From Physcomitrium patens (taxonomy: Eukaryota > Streptophyta > Bryopsida > Funariales > Funariaceae), in the NCBI RefSeq assembly GCF_000002425.4, contig NC_037274.1, positions 12,040,670 to 12,104,669 on the forward strand: a stretch of DNA of 64,000 nucleotides. Reading direction: 5' to 3'. Position 1 is the stretch's first letter, and each line of letters starts with the position of its first letter. The notes under the pieces were generated by a model that saw nothing but the letters and a program-made list of their open reading frames with translations, was not told the origin of the DNA and ran no database searches. Positions 22,001 through 34,603 of the stretch are shown piece after piece. A program made the position numbers and the translations under genes.

Positions 22001-22392
22001 ATATTGCTCTAAGATAGGTACTAATAAGCTTACTTCTTCATAAGTTGGAGTTGTATAAATGACAAACAACATTTTTTTCTTAGCTATCTTCATAAAAGCC
22101 ATTGCTTTATGAAATAAAGGCTTTACTATTGATGAATTTTTAATAGGTTTTAATCCAAAAAATTCTCTATAAAATTTTATCTTATAAAAATTCTAATCTA
22201 TAGATGGATTCTATCTTTTTTATCATAAAAATTCTAAAATGATAGCATTGGATGGAATTTTAATAATATAAAATATTATTTTACTACTATAGCCCTTAGA
22301 ATGATATTTCTAGTAATGTAGTCTCATGAGTAATAAATATCTAAAGATAAAGATTGACCATCTATTATTTCTATATTTACAAGTTTTGACTT

Positions 22393-22578
22393 CTATATTA
22401 GAGGGATTTTATAAAATTTAAAGCACTTCCTATCTAAAAAGCAAGTAGATAATCTTGAATCTAATAAGATATTTATTTGATTTTTTTGAGGATGAAGATA
22501 TAAAGGTATAGTAAAACAACAAGCAAGTTGGATAGTGAAAGAGAGACCTTGATGAATTTGAAGAGTTGAAATGTTCAA
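22393..22578 (-). pseudogene. Element B aspartic protease remnant
   Basis: A 61-codon open piece contains NILLDSRLSTCFLDRKCFKF, aligned with LLASVCFLDEEFVKHH of A and LLDLGASTCFLDGKFV of C. It keeps LDS but the following glycine is changed, so the active site is not intact. Confidence 0.75.
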
Positions 22579-22609
22579 TTATATGGTGTCTATTATTACT
22601 AGACCTTTT

Positions 22610-23500
22610 TATTTTCTTAAATAGTTGTATTTTTAGTCTTGGGTGTAAGTTGTTTCTTTAGATAATTTTCAAATTTGTGGCCTTCTTCATTATAATACAA
22701 GCATAGACCTTGTTTAATCAACACTTTTTTTTCTTTGTTCTAAGAAATTTGAAATATATACCATCGATTTACATTTCTTCAACTATGAAGTGTAGAAGTA
22801 ATGTATTTATTGAAGCAATATAGTTTAAATTTATTAATCCATTGCTTTGTTAAAGTCCACAAATATTTATCTTAATATCATTGTAATAATCAATTATTAC
22901 AATTCATAGCTTAATTAATAGCTTCATTGAATGTTTGAGGGTCAAAAAATTCTTATAATATATCTTTTAGATCATTTCTTAGTTTCCAATAGAATTGGCT
23001 TGTAAATCTTATTTATTCCAATTGATATCACAAGTTAATTTTCTTAAATCAGATCCAAAATTTGATATAGACTGATCCTTGATATAATGAGTGAATCTTT
23101 ATTATTGTCCATTTGGCTTTGTTATGTTCTCTAAATGTCTTTGGATATACTTTGAAAAAACTTGAAAGTTCCTTTAGATTAGAGGTGTCTTCTCAAATTA
23201 AAGAGCAAACCAAGAGAAGGCTTGTTCTATAAACAAGGTTCAAATTAAACCAACTCACTACTTCTCTATTAGATAGCACTCAGATTGTAGTAAAGTAATT
23301 AATTGAATTTAGTTAACAAACCTTAAAAACTTGGAGCATATGCTATCAAATTTTTTTAGAAGTTTAATTTGAGGCTCCTTATGTTATTGAATAGGTGATT
23401 TTTTTTATAGACATATATGTATCATTGTCTCTTTGGATATAGAAGCTTGATAAAGTGGTTGCATCATAAGGTGAACTGTTCCAAGTTTTGCATGACAATG
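22610..23500 (-). pseudogene. Element B gag remnant
   Basis: Positioned by colinearity. The zinc-knuckle region lies at about 22670..22720, where the minus strand gives C-x-YYNEEGH-like residues, corresponding to CLYCGGEGHKVGNC of A. The rest is too decayed to describe. Confidence 0.5.
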
Positions 23501-23664
23501 AAATCTTAAAAAAAAATATCCTTCAATTTTAGGAGTTCTACAAGATAAAGTATTGAATGTATTTATAATAAGATCTAATATAGACTCAAAAGACTCAATT
23601 AGACTAACATCTTTACTTCCAAATATCCTAAAAATAAAAATAAAAATCTTTTAAATAATACTAA

Positions 23665-23694
23665 TTTAAAAGAAGGCACTTTGCAACCTTTAAA
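23665..23694 (-). promoter_or_regulatory. Element B leader stem-loop, homologue of the element A hairpins
   Basis: Minus-strand TTTAAAGG...CTTTTAAA encloses TTGCAAAGTGCCTT in 30 nt, exactly the size of the A hairpins at 12297..12326 and 12412..12441. The fifth stem pair is A-T instead of G-C, so pairing is kept despite sequence change. Confidence 0.5.
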
Positions 23695-23816
23695 ATACTT
23701 AGATGTTTTGAAGAAGAGACGCAATTCACTTTTTATCAAGAAAAATCAAGCTCTAGTATTGATAAGAGAGAAATCTTGAAAAATTGTAACAAATATGTTA
23801 TATTGGAGATCAAATA

Positions 23817-24268
23817 TGAAGTTAAATAGAAGGATTTTATCAAGAAAGCGAACAAGAACTTAATTAATCTAAATGAGTACAAGATCAATATCAAGAAAGA
23901 TGAGCTAGACCTCTAAGAGTTGTATTGTTGAGATTGAGGATCTCTTTAGCTTTGAATTTAATATATACTAGGTATTAGAAAGCCTTTCAAGAAATTTTCA
24001 TATTGCTTGAAGATAAAACAATCTTAAGAAGCTTTTCAAACAACTTTCCTAATCTTTGTAGAAGTTTTTAAATTTTATTAGAATATTTTAAAAACCTTCT
24101 AAATCCTTCTAAAATATTTTAAGATATTTTTAGAATAATATATTAGAATATTCTAAGAATATTCTAAAATCTCTTATTAAAATACGTTAAGAATTATTTA
24201 AAACCTTTTAGAATCTGATAGAATATTTAAAACATATTCTAAAATTTTCTTATTGGATGTCTATAATA
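23817..24268 (-). repeat. Element B 5' LTR
   Basis: Minus-strand LTR of about 452 bp. Its outer end reads TATTATAGACATCC, a TG end mutated to TA, matching 1..352 and 18641..18872. Toward the inner end it carries the blocks homologous to the A LTR segment 'ctcatctgattaatctagttcttg'. The inner edge at 23817 is approximate. Confidence 0.6.
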
Positions 24269-26782
24269 AGATTATTTATATTTGTGGTACTAAAAAGATA
24301 GAAAATTAAAAATTAACATATTTTATTAAAAAATTATTATTTTTTAAGTTATCAAATAAAATATTGAAATTATCATAATTTTTAAGATAATATAATAAAA
24401 ATGTAGATCTTCAAATACAACATGTTTTTTTCTTGAATAGATGGAAAGATTCAATGTGTTTGATATCATGACTTTAGAAGAAACTCTCAATGATTAATAA
24501 TATTATTAGAAGTAGAAATCGCTTCTCATAATGTTTTAAATATTTTATTTGAAAAAAGTTATAAAAGTCTCAACAATGATCAAATTTTAAGGTGGTCTTT
24601 TTGTTTTGATACAAGACTTTATCAATGGATGAGAGAACCTATAAACTATCTTAAAAAAGAACAAAAATTTGAATATATAACAAATAGAAATAATTGCATC
24701 TTAGACTTTATCAACATGTGATCATCACTCTTTGTAGAACTCATTTTTAGAAATGAGACAATGTCACAAATATACATATTTATTCTAATAATTACTTAGA
24801 TAATATGAAAAATAGAAATAAATAAAAATAGATTAAAATAAATAAACATAATATTATCTTGTGGGAAAGCTTTTTAGGAATTTCATAGATTCAACTTTGT
24901 CATTATACATGTGTCAAGGTCATTAAAAGGTTGAAAACTTGGCCATATATTGCACATATTAGCTACTTGTGGTACAAGTTAGACATATGGTTTACATATA
25001 TAAAGCTTGTCTTGTAAATTAGACATATATTCTACAAGTTGGATACTTCTTGGAGGTCCTATAGAATTTTATCATATAACTTATAGTTAGATGGTATATG
25101 TAGAGGTAAAAATAAGGCCTTTCTCATTCTTATCAATTCTTTTCTTGCTTCTAGTCTAATTTCAAAAGTTTTTAGTATTTTTTTCTTTTAACCATAGCCA
25201 ATCTAGTTTCTTCTTAAATATGTGCATTTACTTATTTTATTTTTTTTTAATCTTTTTTTAAGAAATATTTCACTTGTTTATTTACATTCTTTGAGATTTT
25301 GTCTTTGACAATATGTTCATTGGATTAAAAGGAAAATATAGCCTTAAATTAAGATATCGGTAAAATAATTAAAGTCACCAAAGGTAGTGATGATTATGGA
25401 TAATAAATTCATATTTCTTCTAAGTTATATAATTTATGTATTTATTTATTAAAATTTATATAAAAAATCTAAAAAAATAGAATTTTTCTAAAGATTGTTG
25501 AAATCTAAATTTTAAAAAATATTAATGATTTATTAAAAGATATTTAAAAGAATTAAATTTCTTTAGATAATAATAAAAAAAATTATTTATCAAAGAAAAA
25601 AATATATAGGTAACTTTATATTTTTTAATTATATAATAATAATTTTTTTTTATTGATTATGATAAAATTATGTAAAATTAATGTAAAAAATCATAATTAA
25701 TATTCAACTTATATTTTTGTTGACTTCTTCATATTAAATTAATAGATGGTATAGTTAGATTTTTCTAATATTTTCTAAAAGTTATAATAAAAATATATTT
25801 CTTCTTTATTATTAATTTTTGAAGAAGTATTTATAAAATATGTATTAAAAGTAATGCACTTATTTTGGATTATAAATTATAAAATATTTATAAATTATAC
25901 TTTGGCATTATAGTAAATAAATTAAGATAAAATTTAAAATTAATCCACATTTGTTCTTGTTGTCTTATATCACATTATATATTCTTCATTAATCTTAAAA
26001 ATATCAATTTTTTTATCATAAAAAATTTGCATTCAACATCTATCAAATAGATTTTGAAGCCAACCTTAAAACAAAGTATTAAAATTATTTTAATATGCTT
26101 TTTTGAGTTTGAAAATAAACTAAAGACATAACATTATGTAGGTTTTTTATTGATTTATTTAGGATTTTGAAATTCCTCTTGTAAATTTTTTCATATTATT
26201 TTGAATATTTTGTAATGAATTAAAATAAAATATTGATATATAAAATAAAGTGAAAATTCTTCTACAATTAAATGGATAGATTTTTACTTTATTTTATATA
26301 TCAATAAATGGATAGATTTTTATACGAGAAATACTTCAATCATATTAATTTTGAAGTATTTTCTATCAAATACTTGGTATTTTCAATCAAATATGGATAA
26401 TATTTATAGATAATTAGATATTATTTAATAAAAGAAGTAATTAAAGTATTTCTTGTCAAATATAAATAATAGTTATGTATTTTTTATTATTTTTTAATTT
26501 TAATCCAACTTCAAGATAAGTTCAAACCCTTCTACAATTAAATGCCTAGTGCATTCTCAAGCTAATTTTTGCATAATACAACAACATATAATTATATGGT
26601 CCTACCAGCCAAGTGACCTTTATTAATTTATTCTTTAAAATTAATAAGAATCAATGATAACCAAATAATTATTAGAAATCAAAGGTTGTTAATTATACAC
26701 CATAAAATAGATTTAATTCTAAAATTTGATTAATTATCAGAGATTATTTTTTTTTGAGAGATTAACTATTTGAAGGAATATT

Positions 26783-26825
26783 GTGTATATATATATATAT
26801 GTGTATGTATGTATATATGTATATA
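26783..26825. repeat. TA/TG dinucleotide and GTAT microsatellite
   Basis: Alternating TA with interspersed GTAT units over about 43 bp. Confidence 0.9.
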
Positions 26826-27759
26826 ATTTTATTTTGGAAAAATGAACTTCTTAAAATTTTATATAAGTAAAATATGAATATAGATTGAATATCATATTGT
26901 TCAATATTTAATCACATTTTTTTATCCAATGTTCTAAGATTCTATTATTTTATCTATTGAAACATTCTTGACAACATTTTTTTTAAATCTTCTACAATTG
27001 CAAATGTTTAATGTTCTTGGATGCCAAAAGAATAATAGTTTCTTATTATTAACCTCAGTTTATCATTTACTTCAGACGAATACATTTAATAATAAAATAC
27101 ATGAATAATTTGAATGTATATGAGTGTTTGATTGATGGTAATGGCTTGAGATATTAATTGAATTAGTAGTTCTATTAATTTCTTTGTAAACATGAATTTG
27201 ATGGAAAAATATATAAAACAACTGCTTTCAGTAATTGATACTAAGAACTCATACAAGAGATATATTGCAAGTATTAACATTTTATCTAAAAAAAGAATAC
27301 ATATTTAAACCATTAAAATGTTTTATTCAAGTGATTGAAATTTGAAATTTGTTAAATTTTTAAAATTTTTTAAAACCAACATTGATTTTCATTTTTAATT
27401 TTTTTGATTCGCATCTCAAATATTTATATATATAATAAAATTTCAAAAATATTTCCTATTTATATATATGTATTTGACTGTGATATAAATTTACGGATCA
27501 GAAAAGATTTATTTGTATATACAAAAACAGATGAATTTATTGAAATTCAATATTGCACCACAAAATCAAAGATATCAAGTCAATATAACATTTAAAAATA
27601 TACTTTTAGTTATTTTTTAATAAAATATTAATATTTTATAATTAAAATATTATGAAATAATATATATATTTTTATTATATTAACAAAGCCAATGTAACTT
27701 CAGAATAACTTAAAAATTTTATGAATGTTTTTTTGAATCCCATATAGATAATGCTACCA

Positions 27760-27782
27760 GATATATATATATATATATATAT
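27760..27782. repeat. (AT)n microsatellite
   Basis: Uninterrupted AT dinucleotides for about 22 bp. Confidence 0.9.
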
Positions 27783-28349
27783 TATTTAGGATATTTATTT
27801 TTCACAAAAATATCAAGTTGGATTTTGACTTATTAACTAGATAACAAAATAAACTAATGTTTAATAATTGAAAAAGGTGATATCATTTGCTGGAATTTCA
27901 TGTTTAAAGGATTATTATTAATTTTATTACTTATATTTCAAATAATAATTTGGTTATAAGTTGAATAAAAATTGGAAGATCGTTATTAAAAAGGAAACTT
28001 TTAGCAATACCTACAGTTATTGTATTGTATCATTCTGCTTTATGTTTTGTTATAATGTGAGTGGCTATGTAAGTTTTTATTTAATTTGGCATATTTTTGA
28101 ACATTTTATTTTAGTCATTGAAGGACAATTAAACATGTTTTCCTCTCATTTCACTACACAATATTACCAATTTCTTTGTAATATTTTGTTTAATCGTGTA
28201 AAATATACAAAAAATCGCATGCCGATTTTTTTTTTTTTTGTCTGAGAAACAAATTTCAGAAGATGATAATGTATGAAAGTAACAGACGACTTTCAAGTGA
28301 TCAAGTTTTAAAGATACAACAAAAAGAAAGAGAATGAAGTGAGAGTTAG

Positions 28350-29335
28350 AGCTACATTGGTAGTGATTTTCCTCGAGACACAAGGATTGATTGAGTGATG
28401 GAATTCCAAGGTTGGTTTGGTTTGTTCAGGGGGTGGCAATGTGGGCATGGCACTTGGACGTGGAGGATTGGCCATGAGAAGAAGTAGTAGTCCCAGAAGG
28501 AGGTCGATGGAAAAGAATCATGCGACGACATGAACGAAGGGGAACACAAACAAAGACAGAAAGAAAGAAAGAAATAAAACGTGAGACTAGGAAACTCGTG
28601 AGATGGCAGATACAACTTACAGTGAATGCAAGCAAGCAAGGGGAATGGAATGGAAAGGGGAAGGGATGGGGGTTGCATTGCCCTGGCCATGGCCTTGCCG
28701 TCATCCTCCCCCTTCCGGGTTGTAGGCATGTTTGCCAAGCCGACAACTCACACACAGTGCTTTCTGTGTGTGTGTCTCTCTCTATTAAACCTTTCTCGTG
28801 GGCTCTCAAGCGGCGCCGCATTGCAGATGCCACCTGAATATTCCTCTCTTCCATTGTGTCTATTTATCTTTCTGGAAATGACTTTCCTCCCTCCCTCGCA
28901 CCGCAACGCCCTACTGAAGCGCTACTGTTTCCCCCTTGCAGCAATCGTTCGTTCGTTGGTTCGGGGAGGGAGGCGGTTCTCGCGCACCACAGCAGCAGCA
29001 CCAGCAGCAGCAGGTGGGCATCCATCCATCCATCCAGGCCTTCCTTCCCTTCCCAACCCCTTCGTCACATTGCTCAGATGGTGGTAGCTGTGGTAGGTGA
29101 GGGGTCCCATGGATGATGCTAGTGATGGTGGTGATGATGATGGTGATGGTGGTGATGATGAATGGAAGGGTGCCTGGGCGTTGTGTTCACTTTTGCTGAC
29201 TGAGCTCTCAGCCAAGTCTGCATTGTGGTCATACTGGGCAACACATAGCTCTCATACAGAAGGGAAGGGACAGAAGTACCACAAACAAACAACTATCTTA
29301 TCAATCTTATCTATTCTATTCTAGCTACAGCTAAT
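28350..29335. other. GC-richer island with possible gene or promoter remnant
   Basis: About 1 kb stands out from its surroundings by high GC and by open frames on both strands (28426..28854 -, 28626..29087 +, 28922..29215 -). None shows a known domain, and the peptides are low complexity (Ser/Pro or His-rich). It holds a CT/GT tract at 28765..28785, CAG units at 28988..29012, CATC units at 29018..29034 and GATGGT triplets at 29108..29161. It resembles the MKK3 upstream region in texture, so a promoter/5' exon of a gene whose body was lost to repeat insertion, or a non-coding transcript, is possible. Confidence 0.4.
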
Positions 29336-30101
29336 GTCATTCATATAAAGTTAGACATTAAGTGCTTTACAACATTGTTTGAAGCAACCTTTGACTATTC
29401 TTGGATTTATAGGTGGGTAGAAAAAGTTCAATTTAGAGATCAAGCAAAATCTATCACTTCAATTTTATTTTAAATAATGCATTTAAATTTTTAATTTTTA
29501 ATATTAAAAAAATTATTATAAAAAATATAGAATTCTAATAAAAAAAGATATTAGATTTGGCTTAAACTTGGTATTCTTAAATATCAGTTATTTGACAATG
29601 TGAATATTTTGTAACCTTAAATAAGATATTCGATATTATTTGCATCAACAGCTCCATTGTTAATATAATAAGGATTAGATAATTTAAAGAAAATAATAGT
29701 GAGGCAAAAAAAAATCTAAATATTAGAATCTTGATATATCTTTGGCAAGGAATTAAATATCAATATTGATGATTTGAATTGACTATATAGCATAAAAAAT
29801 TAGACATAATTGACAATATAAAATGTTATAAATTTCTTTATTTTTTTTAATATATTATACTACAAAATAAATCATTAAATTTATTAAAAATTCTAAACTA
29901 AGTTTGTACTTTAAACAAATTATTGGAATTTATATAAATAAGTTTTTATAAATTTTTTTTTTCATATTTACTTATATTTATTTTATAAATTTATTCTAGC
30001 ATAAATAAACCAAAATCTCAAATTATAGAACCAAAATTATTAAACAACTAGTTAAGAAGGCGAATATAGGTGTCTTTAAGATTTTTGATGTTTATCTTTA
30101 A

Positions 30102-30145
<44 letters not shown>

Positions 30146-30170
30146 CTTAATAAAGTTTTTTAATAAATGT
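29336..30170. other. AT-rich DNA, no gene seen
   Basis: No frame or repeat family recognised, apart from a (TA)n run of about 25 bp at 30116..30140, immediately left of element D. Confidence 0.5.
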
Positions 30171-31412
30171 TGTCAGGGTAAAGAGAGTTGTTTCAAGAAA
30201 GCGCTAGGCTTTTGATTATCTCTAATTGCTTAATCAAGTTTCAAGATAAGAAAGTACCAAGTTTATATATAAATTTGCTCCTACAAGGGTAATTACATCA
30301 ATACATAAGACTTAAGTACCAAACACCATCCAAAATGTGATAAAAATATTCTAAATTCTTACATATCCTTAAGGTGAATTTTCTCCAAACTTCAACAGTT
30401 CATATCTCACAATTGGACCATTCAAACAAACTAAAATTTTGCATGAAGTATTGATGTATTTGAAACAATTGTAAAAAAAAATTTCAACTATAAATCTATG
30501 ACAGATCTTGAAATATTGCCAAAATCCTAACAATAGCTTCAAACTCTTATTTACATATACCAACATGTAATTTTCTTCATATCTCATAAACTAAGTACTT
30601 AAATACCATAAAACTTAGATATATAGCTTTTTAACCTAACAATTCATATTTTTAGAAATTTTGAGCTAAAAATTCGTCTAGATACTTAAAATATGGCTCC
30701 AATCATTACTATCAATAAAGTAATTTACTTACTACTTTTAAATAATATGTACTATTTTTAATACTCTATAATTTCTCTATATAAACTTTAAATTTAGTAA
30801 CTCTTTTATAAAAGATGTAGGTCTTAAAATCACCTTTATGGTTGCATCTCTTGATCTCCAAAAGTTGCCATACAACTTCTTGTATCCTCAAAAGAGTAAT
30901 AATATATCTTAAAAGATACTTTAACTTCAAATGACTAAAACTTCATTATTCTAACTCCGTATCCTCTAAGTATTTTACAAAAATTGTAGCCTAAATCCTA
31001 AACCTTATAATTTTTTATTTTTATTTTTAAATATTCTTTTTGAAGTTATCAAAATTCTTATTATAGTCATGAGTAGCCTATTAAAAGTCTATTAGACATG
31101 GCCTTTGACCAATAGGAATGAAGACCTTCACTACTTGCCTTCATCCACCTATACCTTGCTTTCATCCCTCTAAATAATCTTCTTAGTAGTTTGAATCTTT
31201 ATCTTTGAATTCCTATCTTTTCTAAAAATTTATATTAAATATCTAAATTTTATATAATTTAAATATTATAATCAAAAGAATTAAATTTCAAAATAAAGTT
31301 TCTTATATCAATTTTCTTTAAATTAATCTATTAATCATTCTAATACACATCAAGACTTATAAACATATTATATGTTTTAATTAATTTTTACATACTATAA
31401 GCAATTTTAGTA
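30171..31412 (-). repeat. Element D 3' LTR
   Basis: About 1.24 kb starting TGTCAGGGTAAAGAGAG. Two inverted copies of the same LTR occur at 42622..43604 and 46655..47918, sharing long stretches such as 'aatcaaaagcctaacac', 'ggtcaaaggcca' and 'gtttaaattatataaaattt' in complement. The right edge is set by the neighbouring purine tract. Confidence 0.75.
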
Positions 31413-31599
31413 TGAAATCCACCCCCTCCAAGCATGCATATTCTCTTGTATGTGCCATGTTCTATTCCTCTTTATCCTCTTGAGATTTTTTTAAATCACT
31501 CATAGATTCTTATACTTTATGTTCATGGTCTAAATATTGAGGTAAGAATTCTTCAAGGTCTTTTATTTTAAATTACCCATCTCTTTTCTTGAAAGCCTT

Positions 31600-32345
31600 C
31601 ACCTTCTTCCTTGCTATTAAAATTCTAATGATAGCTCTATCTAACTCATACAAGGTATATGTAGTATTACCATGGATTATATCTACCACATATGGCTCAA
31701 ACTATTTTTTTATAATTTTCTTTATAGTACTATACTAATATTTAAAGTTTCTATCATAAATTAGAACTTAGTCTCTAATTTCTATGGACTTAGGTATTAA
31801 CCTATGAATTTTATCAAATCTTTCTGTATTTTTTAATCTTGCTTCTTTTAACCTCTCAATTGTAATTTGTAGATCTTTAAGTAATTTTTCCAAGTGTTAA
31901 ATTTGAAGCTCCAATGATCTTTTTCTATTAATGCCATCTTTTTAAGATAAAAACATCCATATAAGATAGGTTTCTTCAGCTAATATTATAGGTTTTTGTT
32001 CTAACATTAATTCTATGGACATATAATCAATGATTGTAGCTTAAGTAGTTCTATCAACCCATAAAGCAAATAGAAGCAATTGAGGCCACTAAATTGAATT
32101 ATCTTTACATATCTGAATCAATCCATAAATGATAGGAAGATGATTTCTTTTATTCTTTCTATAGACTTTAGGATTATAAGAAGTAATCAACTTGAGTTGA
32201 ACTCCATGCTTATTGAAAAATTTTCTTACTTCAATAGCATCCGATTCTCTTCTATTAGCTCTCATCCTTCTAATGCTACCATATCTACTAAAGTTGTCTT
32301 GTAGTAAAAATCTGCATATTGTTTTTGTAGTCTTGGTTCTCAAAG
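31600..32345 (-). pseudogene. Element D integrase remnant
   Basis: The 84-codon piece 32089..32343 reads EVRKFFNKHGVQLKLITSYN, matching EARKFFEKCGVKLSLTTAYN of E. 31690..31900 matches the region of E that carries its GPY motif and the following basic helix. Stops and frameshifts separate the pieces. Confidence 0.75.
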
Positions 32346-32899
32346 CCCTCCCTTCATCATAATTTGATAGCTTTTATTTTTCCAAAATCAAGTATTTCAT
32401 ATTCCAAAGTTCTAATGATATAACTACTAAATCAATTATTCATTAGAAATGTATAGAAGGTAGATAAGTAGGATGTAATCCATGTTTATACTTAACTTTA
32501 GACTATAGTTGAGACTTTGTATATGAGCTAACAAAATCTTTTACATCTTTGTATAAGCCCTTCTACTAATACCTTTCTTTGTTCTTCGTATATATATTTC
32601 AAATACCTTTGTGTCCTATCCAAAGTGTATCATGATATTTTCTTAAAATTTTAAATTTAGTTTTAAGATCTTTTACTATCCTCAATGAGATTTTGTTACT
32701 CTTTTTGGCCTCTTCCATAAAAATCCATCTTTAAGCAAATAACCATAGGATTGGTGTATAATATATTTGAAGGTTTCTTCATTGTCCTCAAATAAATTCT
32801 AATATCCTTCAATTTTCTTTTAAACAAATCTTTATAGAAATTTTAAATTTCATCACTAAAATCTATTCCATCAGTAAAAAATAAATTTTCATAGCTCCT

Positions 32900-33340
32900 C
32901 TCTTCTTAATTTTTACTTCTTTTATATGCCATCATTTCTTCTTCAAAGGTATACCTAGCTTTAGACAACATATCTACTATCAAGTTCTCTTTACTAGTAA
33001 TATATACTAAAACAAGATTTAATATTTTTATATAAGTTATCCATTTTAGTATGGTAATATCTAAAATAGTATAATTAATTATCACTATAAATAATAATAA
33101 ATAATCTATTTCTAAAATTATACTTGTTCCAATCAAATAATTTTTTTTAATCTTTAGAGCAATTAATACTCTCTAAAGCTCTCTTTTAACTTATAGATAA
33201 GTCTTTTGCCTCTCTATAAGAATTTTCGCTCCAAATATTATAGCAAATCTTCTTCCTTCTATATCATCTTATCCAATAGCACATCTAATTACTATGGAAC
33301 TTGTATCAACTATTACAACCATTAATCTTTTACATTGATA
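32900..33340 (-). pseudogene. Element D RNase H remnant
   Basis: 32906..33136 contains TILKWITYIKILN and NLIVDMLSKARY, counterparts of MLRWIAYIKSLN and NLVADMLSRARY in E. Frames are broken on both sides. Confidence 0.7.
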
Positions 33341-33415
33341 ATCTACTTATTTAAGTATAAATAGTAAATTTAACATTTTTTTTAGATTTTTTATAATTAT
33401 CTCTTTTTCTTCTTT

Positions 33416-34000
33416 TCAAAGAAATCTCTTACTTTTTCTCAATAACTTGTATAGTGATTCTAAGATATGGACAAAGTGAGGCATCCAAATGTGATAGAAT
33501 ATATATGCCTCTAAAAACCTTCTAGCTTTTGTAACATTTTTATAAGCCTTCATTTTAGATATAGCATCAGCTTTATTAGAGTTTGATTTCTTATCATATT
33601 TGTCCATATATATTCCACCACTAAAATCTCATCAACTCCAAAGCTTGATTTTTCTAAAGATAATTTAAGATTAATTGATTTTTCTAATATTCTAGCCACA
33701 TCTTCAATGTATTTCTTAGCAATTTTTTTGCAACCTTCAAATTCTATGGTTTTAATATTTTTTTATAAATATATTATTTAAAAATAGAATAGTTTTTTAA
33801 GAATAAATTCTTTCAATATTTGGTTTATAGTATTTTATATATGAGCCATTGAGTTGGTTGTACCTTGAAATAAGGTACACATCTTCATTAAGCTTAAAGA
33901 AGTCTTTTTGGTAGTTAAATATCTACTTTCTTCAGGCAATTGAAATCGGTCATATCCAAAATATAAATTTTTAATAGAATAGATGGCATGACTTACAAAT
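33416..34000 (-). pseudogene. Element D reverse transcriptase remnant, truncated
   Basis: 33416..33607 reads ARRFLEAYIFYHIWMPHFVH, matching VCRFLGACVFYRIWIPHYAH of E. 33840..33990 aligns with the RT palm of E (region of GDLYSGYDQFQ). The N-terminal RT and everything upstream are missing. Confidence 0.75.
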
Positions 34001-34572
34001 TGCTTAATTATAAATCATAAATCAAATCCTTATAAAATCCTAAATCCTAAACCAAATCCTAAATAAATCTTAAATCTTAAATCAAATCCTAAACCAAATT
34101 CTAAACAAATCCTAACCAAATCTTAAAGTCTAAATCAAATTCCAATCAAAACTTAAATCCTAAATCAAATCCTAACCAATCTTAAATCTTTTAAATCAAA
34201 CCCTACATAAATCCTAACCAAACCATAAACAAATTCTAAATCCAAAATCCAAAATTCTAAAACCTCAAACTCTAACCAAATCCTAAATCCTAAACCAAAT
34301 CCTAATCAAATAATAAATCTCTAGTCAAATCCTAACCTTGATATTTTTTTTATTAGACCATTGTTCTTATTTAAAATTTTATACACCTCTCAACTTCTTA
34401 GTTATAAATAAGTACAAAAACTTTGAAGACAATTCCACTTATTAAATGAAAGAAAAATCCTAAATCTACTCGGATTTTGGCTGGCCTCCTCCTCCAACCT
34501 TAATATTGATCTTCTAGTACTTATATCTCTCTTTTGTATTATTAAATTGATATCAAATTTCTTGTATATGTA

Positions 34573-34603
<31 letters not shown>

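Larger units (their letters stand above)
18641..24268 (-). mobile_element. Element B: decayed minus-strand relative of element A
   Basis: Bounded by a truncated 3' LTR (18641..18872) and a 5' LTR (about 23817..24268). Inside, reading leftwards on the minus strand, are the gag remnant (about 22610..23500), protease (about 22250..22600), reverse transcriptase (about 21350..22000), RNase H (about 20840..21080), integrase (about 19850..20500) and chromodomain (about 19320..19470). Order and residues follow element A. C-to-T and G-to-A changes have made it extremely AT-rich, with no frame longer than about 85 codons. Confidence 0.8.
24269..28349. other. Very AT-rich DNA, no gene seen
   Basis: Four kilobases without a frame longer than about 95 codons or any recognisable domain. 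24420..24760 has coding-like texture, perhaps an unrelated dead element. 24920..25040 repeats 'acaagttagacatat' phrases. Simple repeats occur at 26783..26825 and 27760..27782. No terminal repeats or RNA genes were found. Confidence 0.5.
30171..34000 (-). mobile_element. Element D: decayed minus-strand Ty3/gypsy element, relative of E
   Basis: The left end is a 3' LTR (30171..31412) followed by a purine tract on the minus strand (GGAGGGGGTGGAT at about 31414..31430). It then aligns with the pol of E: integrase C-terminus and core (31600..32345), RNase H (32900..33340) and reverse transcriptase (33416..34000). It is cut inside the RT by the LTR starting at 34001, and no continuation was found to the right. 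It is more AT-rich and far more broken than E. Confidence 0.8.

Noticed and set aside
24269-28349. CRISPR array or tandem satellite in the AT-rich block
   Set aside because: No regularly spaced identical repeats; only microsatellites and scattered similar phrases.
28426-29215. Protein-coding gene in the GC-rich island
   Set aside because: Frames on both strands are equally long, low in complexity and without motifs; composition alone explains them. Kept only as an island of interest.
34010-34340. Chromosome end or true interstitial telomere
   Set aside because: Units are degenerate and of mixed length, and the same array sits in three copies of a dispersed repeat.
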